47,663 nt of DNA, taken from JBKPHS01 sp046729975 (GTDB lineage Bacteria > Actinomycetota > Thermoleophilia > Solirubrobacterales > Thermoleophilaceae). The notes under the pieces were generated by a model. It ran no database searches and was not told where the DNA came from. It saw only the letters and a list, made by a program, of their open reading frames with translations. The stretch spans positions 1 through 47,663 of the forward strand of contig JBKPHS010000106.1 in NCBI GenBank assembly GCA_046729975.1, read 5' to 3'. Every line of letters begins with the position of its first letter. Positions within the stretch are counted from its first letter, which is position 1. Both the position numbers and the translations under genes were made by a program. Below, piece after piece: positions 1 through 7,362 of this stretch.

Positions 1-420
1 GACGCCCGCATGGCCCGCGGCGTCGGCCTGGCGCTGCTCTCCGCCGTGGGCTTCGGCTGCTTCTTCCTGGCGATCGACGCCGCAAGCGATGCCGACGTCT
101 TCTGGTCGATCCTGGTCAATCGTTTGACGGCGGTCGCGATCCTCGCGGTCGCTGTCGCGGCGATTCGGCCGCGGCTGGGCGTTGGCTCCGCGGACATGCG
201 GGGGCTGGCGTTGATCGGCGGCCTCGACATAACCGCGAACTCCCTGTTCGCGACGGCGTCCACCGAGGGCCTCGTCAGCGTGGTGTCCGTGCTGGCCTCG
301 CTCTATCCGGTGGTGGTCATCTTGCTCGCCCGAGGCCTGCTGCGCGAGCGCGTCCAGCGGCTCCAGCTCGCGGGCGCCTTCGGCGCCCTCACCGGCGTCG
401 CGCTGATCACCGCGGGTTGA
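1..420 (+). CDS. EamA/DMT-family transporter, C-terminal part
   Basis: The frame is open from the first base of the window, so this is the 3' end of a longer gene; the Met at position 10 is probably internal. About 139 residues are seen, forming roughly four to five hydrophobic helices. The final stretch (a helix rich in VVSVLASLYPV, then LLARGLLRERVQ, then a last glycine/alanine-rich helix) has the layout of the second EamA repeat of drug/metabolite transporters. It would be an inner-membrane small-molecule exporter or permease; the substrate cannot be told. The last 14 nt overlap the end of the convergent gene on the minus strand. Confidence 0.8.
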   Translation, partial: DARMARGVGLALLSAVGFGCFFLAIDAASDADVFWSILVNRLTAVAILAVAVAAIRPRLGVGSADMRGLALIGGLDITANSLFATASTEGLVSVVSVLASLYPVVVILLARGLLRERVQRLQLAGAFGALTGVALITAG

Positions 421-757
421 GGTCGATGGCGACCACCAGCGCGGTCCGCCGCCAGTTCGACAGATCGCCCGAGTAGCCGGCCTCGTACTTCCCGGCGACG
501 AGCTCGCGAGCGTGGGCATCCTCGCGCTCGTCCCGCACCACGCGAGCGCGACCCTCGAAGCTCTCTCCGCCGATCCTCACGCTCACGCGGGGCTCGCGCT
601 GCATGTTCCTGATCCAGTTCGAGCGCTCGCGGCCACCGGACAGCAGGTACACCGTGCTGCCCTCGAGCCCGAACCAGATCTCGATTTCCCGCGGCTCGCC
701 GCTCACCCGCCCGACGGTCGTCACGTAGCAGTAGTCCTCGTCGGCGAGCGAGCTCAT
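407..757 (-). CDS. Split-barrel flavin/F420-binding family protein (nitroreductase-like, Ddn/PPOX type)
   Basis: A 116-residue protein. Near the N-terminus it has TTVGRVSGEPREIEIWF, then VYLLSGGRERSNWIRNMQ and a run of strands with PRVSVRI. This is the pattern of small split-barrel proteins (deazaflavin-dependent nitroreductase or pyridoxamine-oxidase-like) that bind F420 or FMN. Substrate unknown. The ATG lies two bases after the stop of the upstream HAD gene and directly behind a perfect 10-bp inverted repeat, so there is no ordinary Shine-Dalgarno, and translation may depend on the upstream gene or that hairpin. Convergent 14-nt overlap with the EamA gene. Confidence 0.8.
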   Translation of the reverse strand: MSSLADEDYCYVTTVGRVSGEPREIEIWFGLEGSTVYLLSGGRERSNWIRNMQREPRVSVRIGGESFEGRARVVRDEREDAHARELVAGKYEAGYSGDLSNWRRTALVVAIDLNPR

Positions 758-759
758 TG

Positions 760-780
760 TTAAGGGGTCTGACCCCTTAA
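760..780. repeat. Perfect inverted repeat, 10-bp arms around 1 base
   Basis: The arms TTAAGGGGTC and GACCCCTTAA flank a single T at position 770. The repeat encodes the last six residues and the stop codon of the HAD gene and ends two bases before the ATG of the next gene. It can form a strong hairpin in mRNA. I have a general memory of GGGGTC/GACCCC palindromes as dispersed repeats in GC-rich genomes, but I cannot check copy number here. Confidence 0.85.
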
Positions 781-1377
781 GGTCACCGCCAGCAGCCGCT
801 CGAGCTCGGGCAGCGTCGTCTCGGAGCCGCGGTGGAGCACTCCCGTCATCCCGACAGCCTCGGCGCCGGCCACGTTTTCCTTCAGGTCGTCCACGAACAC
901 GCAGCGCTGCGGCGGGACGCCAATCCGCTCGGCGCCCAGCCGGAAGATCTCGGGCTGCGGCTTGTGGAGGCCGACCTCGCCGGAGATAACGACGCCGTCG
1001 AAGAGCTGCAGGAAGGCGTCGCGGTCGTACCGGCCGCGGCCCCAGGAGTTCGAAATCAAGCCCGTGCGCACTCCCTCGCGCCTGGCCGCCTTGACAGCGT
1101 CGATCATCGCCTCGTCGGCACGGATTCCGGCGAACAGGCGGTCCACGAGGCCGTCCGTCTCCCCGACCCCGAGGATCGGCCCGAAGCGCTCCGCGAACTC
1201 CTCCTCGGTGTACTCGCCGCGCTCGAGCCTGCGGAGCTCCTCGAGCGCGGCCGGGTCCTCGCGGAAGAGCCGCTTGACGGTGTCCGGGTCGAGGCCCTCG
1301 GCCTCGCAGAAGGCGCGGAAGGAGTCGAAGACGTTCGTCGTCAGCACCCCGCCGAAATCGACCAGCAGCCCCCTCAC
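760..1377 (-). CDS. HAD-family phosphatase (ACAD10 N-terminal-like)
   Basis: A 205-residue haloacid-dehalogenase-fold hydrolase. Motif I is VDFGGVLT (nucleophile Asp7; the usual second Asp is Gly, as in the epoxide-hydrolase/ACAD10 branch). Motif II is Ser109 in LISNSWG, motif III is Lys139 in LHKPQPEIF, and motif IV is FVDDLKEN (Asp163/164). The helical cap lies at residues 17-85. The start codon overlaps the stop of the upstream kinase-like gene by 4 nt. The same HAD plus APH-kinase order occurs fused in animal ACAD10, which suggests the pair acts on a phosphorylated acyl or hydroxyacyl intermediate. The C-terminal LRGQTP and stop come from an inverted repeat, so the tail may be acquired rather than conserved. 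Confidence 0.9.
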   Translation of the reverse strand: MRGLLVDFGGVLTTNVFDSFRAFCEAEGLDPDTVKRLFREDPAALEELRRLERGEYTEEEFAERFGPILGVGETDGLVDRLFAGIRADEAMIDAVKAARREGVRTGLISNSWGRGRYDRDAFLQLFDGVVISGEVGLHKPQPEIFRLGAERIGVPPQRCVFVDDLKENVAGAEAVGMTGVLHRGSETTLPELERLLAVTLRGQTP

Positions 1378-2453
1378 GGGGCGGGCTGCCCGGTGATCGC
1401 GCGGGCCGCCTCGGCGAGCTGCGGCACGCCGACGTCGAACAGCTTGAGGAACGGGTCGTCGGTCGTGCCGGCGAGCGAGCGCTTGAAGTTGCCCTCCATG
1501 AACACGGCGGCCTTCCAGAGTGCTAGGGCCTGATACCAGCGCAGGTCCGACATAGAGCGCCCGCTGCGCTCCTCGTAGCGGGTCACGAGCTCGTCTCGCT
1601 CGAGGAAGCCGTCGGCGTGGGTGACGGAGAGGTGATCGAACATCGTCTCCTTCACGCCGTCCTCGGGCCGTGAGTAGCTGACGGTCAGGTAGCCGACGTC
1701 GGCCAGCGGATCGCCGATCGTCGCCAGCTCCCAGTCGAAGATCGCGATCAGGCGCGCCGGCGCTCCGTTCGCGAACATCGTGTTGCCGAGCCGGTAGTCG
1801 CCGTGCACGATCGTGGCCTCGCGCGACTCCGGCAAGTTGGCCGCGAGCCAGTCGGCCACCTCCTGGACGACCGGCAGCTCGCGCGTCTTGTTGTGCTCCC
1901 AGAGGCCGTTGAAGCGCCGCAGCTGGCGCTCCAGATAACCGCTCGGCTTGCCGTAGCCCTCGAGGCCAGCAGCACGCCAGTCGACCGCGTGGATCTCAGC
2001 GAGCGAGTCGACGAGCTCCTCCGCGATGCGCTGCCGCTCGCCCGGGTTGTCGAGCGGATCCGGGACCCGGCTGGTGATTACCGTGCCCTCGACGTACTCC
2101 ATGACGTAGAACGGCACGCCCAGGACCGACTCGTCGTCGCACGCAAGCAGCACTCGCGGCGTGCGCACGGGCGCCTCCTCGACCGCGCTCAGCAGGCGCG
2201 CCTCGCGCAGCACGTCGTGCGCCGAGGGAGGCAGCGGCGGCCGCGGCGGCCGGCGCAGCACGAAGCGCTCGCCGCCGCGCTCGACCAGGTAGGTCACGTT
2301 CGAGTGGCCCTCACCGATCCGCACCCCGCGGATCGGCCCCCAGCCGAGGCCGTGCTCGTCGAGATACGCCGCGAGCGGCTCGCGGACGATCAGCGGCGCG
2401 AGCTCCTGCTCGACGGCCTCCCGCTGCGTGTCGACGATCTCCGGCGCGGCCAC
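1374..2453 (-). CDS. Aminoglycoside-phosphotransferase-fold kinase (ACAD10/11 kinase-like)
   Basis: About 359 residues from the GTG start chosen here. It has a kinase-like N-lobe with GEGHSNVTYLVERG and FVLRRPP (residues 47-70), the catalytic loop HGDYRLGN (217-224) and the metal-binding DWELATIGDPLAD (240-252). The DWEL..GDPLAD signature is typical of the ACAD10/ACAD11 kinase branch rather than of antibiotic-resistance enzymes, so I would not call this a resistance gene. A longer in-frame ATG exists at 2585, but it would run into the divergent cupredoxin start at 2540 and adds a low-complexity proline/arginine stretch; hence the GTG at 2453. Overlaps the HAD gene by 4 nt and is probably co-transcribed with it. 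Confidence 0.88.
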   Translation of the reverse strand: MAAPEIVDTQREAVEQELAPLIVREPLAAYLDEHGLGWGPIRGVRIGEGHSNVTYLVERGGERFVLRRPPRPPLPPSAHDVLREARLLSAVEEAPVRTPRVLLACDDESVLGVPFYVMEYVEGTVITSRVPDPLDNPGERQRIAEELVDSLAEIHAVDWRAAGLEGYGKPSGYLERQLRRFNGLWEHNKTRELPVVQEVADWLAANLPESREATIVHGDYRLGNTMFANGAPARLIAIFDWELATIGDPLADVGYLTVSYSRPEDGVKETMFDHLSVTHADGFLERDELVTRYEERSGRSMSDLRWYQALALWKAAVFMEGNFKRSLAGTTDDPFLKLFDVGVPQLAEAARAITGQPAP

Positions 2454-2539
2454 GATGCCGGCGGAATCCTTGCATGGAATAAACGGACGCCGCCGGCGAT
2501 CCTCGGGTTGCAAGGGGACCCGACCGGGAGGAGGACCGA

Positions 2540-3286
2540 TTGCGCAGGTTGGCGCTGGCCGTGCTCGTGGTCGCGCCGGCGGCACTGGCTGCGCCGGCGA
2601 GCGCCGCCACGGTCGGGGTGACCGTGCAGAACAACTTCTATAGCCCGGCGACCGTCAACATCGCGCAGGGCGACACGGTCGAGTGGACCTGGCCGGTCGG
2701 CTCGTTCGACCACTCGGTCACGCCGAACTCGGGCTTCACGGAGCCGCCCAACTCAGGCGTGCGCGACGGCCCGTCTCAGTTCCAGCACACGTTTGCGAAC
2801 GCGGGCTGCTTCAAGTACCACTGCTCGATCCACAGCACGATGCAGGGCACCGTGGTGGTCGCGGGCGCGAGCTGCACGCAGCCGCCTCCCAGCGGTGGCG
2901 GAGGCGGCTACCCGCCGCCGCCGGACGGAACCCAGCCGGGCGGCACGCTGCCCGATACGACCGACCCGGCGATCTCCTCGCTGCGTATGAGCACCGGCAC
3001 GCTCTGCGAGCAGCGGACCGAGACCTGCAGGCGCACGAGAGCGCGGGTCCGCTTCTCTCTGTCCGAGGCCGCGGCCGTGACCGCGACGGTCGATCTGCTG
3101 CGCGCCGCGAGCCCGTCCGCCCGCGTCGTGCGCCGCCTGAGGTTGATCGGCCGCCAGGGCGCGAACGCGTTCACGCTCACAAACCGCCGGCTGAAGGCGG
3201 GGCGCTACCGGCTGCGGCTGTCTGCGAAGGACGCCGCCGGCAACATCTCTTCGACCGCCAGGATCCGGTTCCGGGTCGTGGGGTAG
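2540..3286 (+). CDS. Secreted plastocyanin-like copper protein with C-terminal Ig-like tail
   Basis: A 248-residue protein starting at TTG behind a strong GGAGGAGG. There is a Sec signal peptide with likely cleavage after PASA (about residue 22). The cupredoxin domain spans residues 23-108 and has the complete type-1 copper set: His58 in FDHSV, then Cys95, His98 and Met101 in HCSIHSTM. A Pro/Gly linker (about 112-140) leads to a C-terminal beta domain ending YRLRLSAKDAAGN, a tail common in secreted proteins of this group. It probably carries electrons outside the membrane. It is followed two bases later by a second cupredoxin gene, so the two form an operon. Confidence 0.92.
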   Translation: MRRLALAVLVVAPAALAAPASAATVGVTVQNNFYSPATVNIAQGDTVEWTWPVGSFDHSVTPNSGFTEPPNSGVRDGPSQFQHTFANAGCFKYHCSIHSTMQGTVVVAGASCTQPPPSGGGGGYPPPPDGTQPGGTLPDTTDPAISSLRMSTGTLCEQRTETCRRTRARVRFSLSEAAAVTATVDLLRAASPSARVVRRLRLIGRQGANAFTLTNRRLKAGRYRLRLSAKDAAGNISSTARIRFRVVG

Positions 3287-3288
3287 CG

Positions 3289-3924
3289 ATGCTGCGGATG
3301 CTGCGCGCAGCGGCGATCGCCGCACTCGCCCTGGCGCTCGCCCCCGCGGCCGCCGGCGCCGCCGACAGCACCGTGGGCATCTCGAACTTCACGTTCTCCC
3401 CCGCCGCGGTGACCGTCAACCGCGGCGACACCGTCACCTGGCGCTTCAGCGGTCCCGACACCAACCACACGGTCACCGCGAGGCCGGGCCAGGCGGATAC
3501 CTTCGAATCCGATCCGGGCGTGCCGGAGGCAACCGTCAACCACTCGACTGGGGACACGTTCGCCCACACCTTCAACGTCCCGGGCACCTTCAGCTACCTC
3601 TGTCGTGTCCATCCGGGCATGACCGGCACCGTCAGGGTCCCCTTCACGGTCGACACGACGCCTCCGTCGATCTCCTCCCTGCGCGCGAAGCTCGAGCGCA
3701 TCACCTTCCGGCTCTCCGAGAGCGCGCGGGTAACGGCGCTGGTCAAGCGTGGTGGCAAGACCGTCAAGCGGCTCCGGAAGGCAGGGCGCAAGGGTGCGAA
3801 CACCCTCCGCTTCTCGGACCGCGGCCTCGTGGCCGGGGCGCGCTACAGCGTGACGGCCACCGCGAGGGATGCCCTCGGAAACGAGTCGAAACCGCGGAAG
3901 ACCAGCTTCAGCGTCCCCGGCTGA
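3289..3924 (+). CDS. Second secreted cupredoxin with C-terminal Ig-like tail
   Basis: A 211-residue protein; the ATG is two bases after the stop of the first cupredoxin gene. It has a signal peptide with likely cleavage near AAGA (about residue 25). The cupredoxin domain (26-120) carries His60 in TNHTV and Cys105, His108, Met111 in LCRVHPGM, an amicyanin/pseudoazurin-like short ligand loop. DTTPPSISSL then leads to a C-terminal beta module parallel to that of the preceding gene, so the pair looks like a duplication followed by divergence. An electron-carrier role is inferred from the intact copper site. Its last 17 nt overlap the end of the convergent isomerase gene. Confidence 0.92.
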   Translation: MLRMLRAAAIAALALALAPAAAGAADSTVGISNFTFSPAAVTVNRGDTVTWRFSGPDTNHTVTARPGQADTFESDPGVPEATVNHSTGDTFAHTFNVPGTFSYLCRVHPGMTGTVRVPFTVDTTPPSISSLRAKLERITFRLSESARVTALVKRGGKTVKRLRKAGRKGANTLRFSDRGLVAGARYSVTATARDALGNESKPRKTSFSVPG

Positions 3925-4354
3925 TCTCGTCGAGGTGGCGCACGTTCGCCGTGTCGGCGGGGTCGCTGCTCGGCTCGCCCTCGAACCAGGAGTCGAGGAT
4001 CTCGGCGAGCAGCGCCGGGCTCGTCGCGCGCAGCGACAGCGCCAGCACGTTCGCGTCGTTCCACCTGCGAGCTCCGCGTGCGGTCTCGGCGTCGCCGCAG
4101 AGCGCGGCGCGAACACCCTCCACCTTGTTCGCCGCGATCGAGGCGCCGGTCCCGGTCCAGCAGCAGACGATCGCCTGCTCGGCTCGTCCCTCCGCGACGT
4201 CGCGCGCGGCGGCCTCGCTGGCCCAGGCCCAGTCGTCGCGCTCGCCGTCCGCAAGCGCGCCGTGCACCACCGTCTCGTGACCCCGCTTGCGGAGCTCGTC
4301 CACCACGGCTTCCGCCACGCCGGTGCGCTCGTCGGCTGCGACTGCGATCCTCAC
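3908..4354 (-). CDS. RpiB/LacA/LacB-family sugar-phosphate isomerase
   Basis: About 148 residues from GTG at 4354. It begins VRIAVAADE, followed by VVDELRKRGHE, then CCWTGTGASIAANKVEGVRAALC and WNDANVLALSLR. These are the nucleotide-like fold and phosphate-binding motifs of ribose-5-phosphate isomerase B and its relatives. One oddity is a Trp in place of the Gly that usually precedes TGTG. The paralogous families have different substrates, so ribose-5-phosphate is likely but not proven. The chosen GTG has a CATATA box six bases upstream and no Shine-Dalgarno, which suggests a leaderless mRNA; an in-frame ATG at 4396 would remove that logic. Confidence 0.85.
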   Translation of the reverse strand: MRIAVAADERTGVAEAVVDELRKRGHETVVHGALADGERDDWAWASEAAARDVAEGRAEQAIVCCWTGTGASIAANKVEGVRAALCGDAETARGARRWNDANVLALSLRATSPALLAEILDSWFEGEPSSDPADTANVRHLDEISRGR

Positions 4355-4360
4355 AACGGC

Positions 4361-4368
4361 TATATGAT
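4361..4368. promoter_or_regulatory. Overlapping divergent -10 elements
   Basis: TATATGAT reads as CATATA on the minus strand, six bases before the isomerase GTG. On the plus strand it reads as TATGAT, about 50 bases before the TTG of the copper protein, which has its own GGAGGAGG at 4407-4414. No clear -35 boxes are seen. Confidence 0.45.
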
Positions 4369-4417
4369 CGCTCTCGCACGGCTGGGAGGCCCGCACGGTC
4401 CATCACGGAGGAGGACG

Positions 4418-5830
4418 TTGCCGCGCCTAAGTCGAGTCTCCCTGGTGACGGTGGTCATCGGCCTGCTGCTCGCCTCGCAGGCGTCCGCCGAGGAGCAGAC
4501 GCTGACCTACCGCTACGGCCCGATCGAGATCGAGGGCTACCAGGTCAAGCAGAACGACCTCACGATCGGCATCCCCAAGCCGAATGTCGACGGCTTCATC
4601 ACGGGAATGAGCGTCGACGTCGTCGATGCCGACGGCAGCAAGGTCCCGATCCAGCGGCTGATGCTGCACCACATCGTCTTCTCGAACGTCGGCAGGACGA
4701 TCGGCGAGAAGCGCGACACGACCTGCGGCATGTTCACGGGCCTCGACTCCCAGACCCGCTTTCCGGCGATGGCCGAGCGCTTCTACGGAGCCGGCGAGGA
4801 ACGGGCGGTGATGAAGCTGCCACCCGGCTATGGCTACCAGGTGGACGGAGACGATCAGTGGGTCATGACATGGATGATGATGAACCACCGTCCGGTGAAG
4901 GACCGCGCCTACGTCGAGTACACGATCACCTACGACACGGAGCCGAAGACGCCGGTGCGGCCGGTATGGCTCGACGTGAGGAACTGCCTCGCCGACCCCG
5001 TCTTCAACGTCCCCGGCGGCGGGAGGCCCGGTTCCACGTCCACGAAGAGCGCCACCTGGACGGTGCCGCAGGACGGGCGCATCGTCGCGGCCGGGGGCCA
5101 CGTGCACGGAGGGGGGAAGCGGCTCGAGCTGACGCAACCCGACTGCTCGAACCGCATGCTGCTCGGCTCCGAGCCGCTGTGGGGCAACCCCGACCACCCC
5201 TTCTACAACGTCTATCCGATCCTGCACGAGCCGGGTCCGATCAACATGAGCGGCGTCACGAGCTCGCAGGGCTTCTCGGTCAGGAAGGGGGAGAGGCTGA
5301 GGCTCGTATCGCGCTATGACAACGAGCTCCCGCACACGCGCGTGATGGGCATCATGATGGCCTTCCTGGCGCCGCCGGATCCGGGCGGCGGCCCGAGCGG
5401 TCCGTGCGCTCCTCTCCCGAACGACGCTCAGGCCTACAGGTCCGACCAGCCCGGCCGCACGAGCCCGCCGCGCTTCCGCGTGCCGATCATCGGTCGCGGC
5501 TCGAACGGGCAGGCGCGCGAGGTCTCGAGGGCGCCTGGCGGGACCTCGCGCCTGCGCGGCAACTCGACGATCACGGCCAAGAGCTTCTACTTCAGCAAGC
5601 CGAACGTGGTGGTGGACCCCGGAACGAGGCTGACCTGGCGGTTCCCCGGGAGGGCGCTGCACAATGTGACGCTCGCGAACGGGCCCCAGGGCTTCGCCTC
5701 CCAGCACCTCAGCCAGGGCCGCGTCTACTCCAAGCGCTTCACGAAGTCGGGCAAGTACGAGCTGTTCTGCGCGCTGCACCCGGTGGACATGACCGAGACG
5801 GTGACCGTCCGCCGGAATCGGCGCCGCTAG
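4418..5830 (+). CDS. Secreted PHM-like (SURNod19-like) copper protein fused to a cupredoxin domain
   Basis: A 470-residue protein starting at TTG behind GGAGGAGG, with a signal peptide to about residue 24. The N-terminal part resembles plant 'stress up-regulated Nod19' domains (GYQVKQNDL, VPIQRLMLHHIVF). It also carries, in the order seen in peptidylglycine monooxygenase, a His pair (84-85, LHHIVF), a single His (157, MMNHRPV), a His-x-His (228/230, GGHVHGGGK) and a Met (310, TRVMGIMM). A linker (320-380) leads to a cupredoxin domain with His415, Cys451, His454 and Met458 (CALHPVDM). Known: PHM/DBM-type enzymes use two copper sites with exactly this ligand set to hydroxylate substrates. Inferred: a secreted copper monooxygenase with a built-in electron donor. 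Substrate unknown. Follows two other cupredoxin genes. Confidence 0.85.
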   Translation: MPRLSRVSLVTVVIGLLLASQASAEEQTLTYRYGPIEIEGYQVKQNDLTIGIPKPNVDGFITGMSVDVVDADGSKVPIQRLMLHHIVFSNVGRTIGEKRDTTCGMFTGLDSQTRFPAMAERFYGAGEERAVMKLPPGYGYQVDGDDQWVMTWMMMNHRPVKDRAYVEYTITYDTEPKTPVRPVWLDVRNCLADPVFNVPGGGRPGSTSTKSATWTVPQDGRIVAAGGHVHGGGKRLELTQPDCSNRMLLGSEPLWGNPDHPFYNVYPILHEPGPINMSGVTSSQGFSVRKGERLRLVSRYDNELPHTRVMGIMMAFLAPPDPGGGPSGPCAPLPNDAQAYRSDQPGRTSPPRFRVPIIGRGSNGQAREVSRAPGGTSRLRGNSTITAKSFYFSKPNVVVDPGTRLTWRFPGRALHNVTLANGPQGFASQHLSQGRVYSKRFTKSGKYELFCALHPVDMTETVTVRRNRRR

Positions 5831-5837
5831 GGCCACC

Positions 5838-5843
5838 TAACAT
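5838..5843 (+). promoter_or_regulatory. Candidate -10 (TAACAT) for a leaderless glycosylase mRNA
   Basis: TAACAT fits the actinobacterial TANNNT pattern. It ends seven bases before the ATG at 5851, and there is no Shine-Dalgarno in between. Confidence 0.4.
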
Positions 5844-5850
5844 CGGGCTC

Positions 5851-6699
5851 ATGCCCGAGTTTCCAGAAGTCGAGATCACCGCCCGGCGGCTCGACCGCGT
5901 GCTCACCGGGGTCGAGGTGGAGTCGGCGCTCGCGCCGGGGATGGTCACGATGAAGACGTTCGACCCGCCGCTCGAGGCGCTTGCCGGCCGGACGGTGACG
6001 GGCGTGCGCCGGCGCGGCAAGCTGCCGATCGTGGAGTTCGGGGACCTCGCCCTGCTGATCCACCTGATGTCAGCGGGACGGCTTCAGCTCTTCCCGGACC
6101 GCGCCTCACTTCGCGACCGCCGCTCGCGGCTGCTCGTGCGGCTCGCCGACGGGCGCGAGTTGCGGCTGCGCGAGTTCGGGACCCAGCAGCGAGCCTGGGC
6201 CAAGCTCCTGCCGGCCGGCGCGGTGGACGGAGACGAATCGCTCGTCCACCTCGGCCCCGAGGCGTGGCCCGCCCCGCCTGCGGCCGAGTTCGCGGAGCTG
6301 GTGCGGCAGCCGCGGCACCTGCACCCGCTGCTGCGCGATCAGCGCGTGATCGCGGGGATCGGCCGCTCATGGGTCGACGAGATCCTGTGGACGGCCGAGC
6401 TGTCGCCTTTTCGCTCGGGCGCCGACCTCGATGACGAATCGATCGAGCGCCTGCGCGAAGCATGCGACGAGCGGCTCGGCGCCGCGCTCGCCCACTACGA
6501 GGAGGTGGTCGGCGACTCGCTGCCCGACAAGGCGCCGATGCCGCTCCAGGTCCACGGGAAGCAGGGCCAGCCGTGCCCGCGCTGCGGCGCCACGCTTGCC
6601 GCCGTCTTCTTCAAGGACCACGTGACGACCTACTGCCCGGCCGAGCAGACGAACGGCCGCGTGCTGAAGGACCGGAGGCTGTCGCGGCTGCTCAGGTGA
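5851..6699 (+). CDS. Fpg/Nei-family DNA glycosylase
   Basis: 282 residues. The mature N-terminus Pro2-Glu3 (MPEFPEVE) supplies the catalytic proline and glutamate; Lys57 in RRGKLPIVEF matches the conserved DNA-binding lysine. The helix-two-turn-helix is GIGRSWVDEILW (169-180), where the usual Asn of GIGN is Arg. The C-terminal zinc finger has Cys242, Cys245 and Cys262, but the fourth ligand position is Glu265 (YCPAEQ). The family excises oxidised bases and nicks the strand. The changed H2TH and finger residues suggest a diverged paralogue rather than the main MutM. The next gene's GTG overlaps its stop (GTGA). Confidence 0.9.
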   Translation: MPEFPEVEITARRLDRVLTGVEVESALAPGMVTMKTFDPPLEALAGRTVTGVRRRGKLPIVEFGDLALLIHLMSAGRLQLFPDRASLRDRRSRLLVRLADGRELRLREFGTQQRAWAKLLPAGAVDGDESLVHLGPEAWPAPPAAEFAELVRQPRHLHPLLRDQRVIAGIGRSWVDEILWTAELSPFRSGADLDDESIERLREACDERLGAALAHYEEVVGDSLPDKAPMPLQVHGKQGQPCPRCGATLAAVFFKDHVTTYCPAEQTNGRVLKDRRLSRLLR

Positions 6700-7292
6700 T
6701 ACGCAAGGCCACGCGCGAGGACATTCGACCTGTGACTCAGGCACTCGCGCGGGCCTTCTTCGACGACCCGGTGATGATGTGGCTGTTCGAGCGCGACGGG
6801 CGCCGCCTCGGCCACACGCGCCGTTTCTTCGGGCTACGCATGCGCCAGCTCCTCGAGCAGGACGAGGTGTACACGACCGCGGACCTCGCCGGCGGGGCCC
6901 TGTGGGCGGCACCCGGCCGCTGGCGGGTCACCCCGTTCGAGACGCTGGCGATCGCGGTGCCGATGCTGCCGGCGCTGGGCCGGCGCTTGCCGCGCTCGCT
7001 GCGTGGGCTCGAGCTGGTGGAGCACGCGCACCCGGCGGAGCCCGAGCACTACTACCTCGCGGTTCTGGGCACGGATCCGGACCGCCAGGGGGAGGGCATA
7101 GGCTCCGCGCTCATGGGCCCCGTGCTCGAGAGTTGCGACCGCGACGGGATCGGCGCTTATCTCGAGTCCTCGAAGGAGCGGAACATCGACTTCTACTCCC
7201 GGCACGGATTCCGGGTCACGGACGAGGTCGTGATGCCGAAGGGCCCCCCGGTGTGGCCCATGTGGCGGGAACCGCGGGGGCCGGCCGTCTAG
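6696..7292 (+). CDS. GNAT-family N-acetyltransferase
   Basis: 198 residues from GTG at 6696, which overlaps the preceding stop. It starts IRKATREDIRPVTQALARAF, the usual beta1-alpha1 of GNAT proteins. The acetyl-CoA loop is YLAVLGTDPDRQGEGIGSAL (beta4 and the Q/RxxGxG/A motif), followed by YLESSKERNIDFYSRHGF, the common end of the fold. The acceptor substrate cannot be predicted. Coupled translation with the glycosylase gene is likely, though no functional link is evident. Confidence 0.9.
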   Translation: MIRKATREDIRPVTQALARAFFDDPVMMWLFERDGRRLGHTRRFFGLRMRQLLEQDEVYTTADLAGGALWAAPGRWRVTPFETLAIAVPMLPALGRRLPRSLRGLELVEHAHPAEPEHYYLAVLGTDPDRQGEGIGSALMGPVLESCDRDGIGAYLESSKERNIDFYSRHGFRVTDEVVMPKGPPVWPMWREPRGPAV

Positions 7293-7362
7293 CGTCGGCT
7301 AACGATTAGTAAGCTACTTGAGGACGCGCACTCCTAATGACTGGTGACACGGAGGGAAGCGA

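Noticed and set aside
1374..2453. Kinase-like gene as an aminoglycoside-resistance enzyme
   Set aside because: Its DWELATIGDPLAD signature and HAD partner point to the ACAD10/11 kinase branch instead.
4418..5830. Classic multicopper oxidase or nitrite reductase
   Set aside because: Only one cupredoxin domain is present, and there are no HxH-type trinuclear motifs of multicopper oxidases; the N-terminal ligands fit PHM-like enzymes better.
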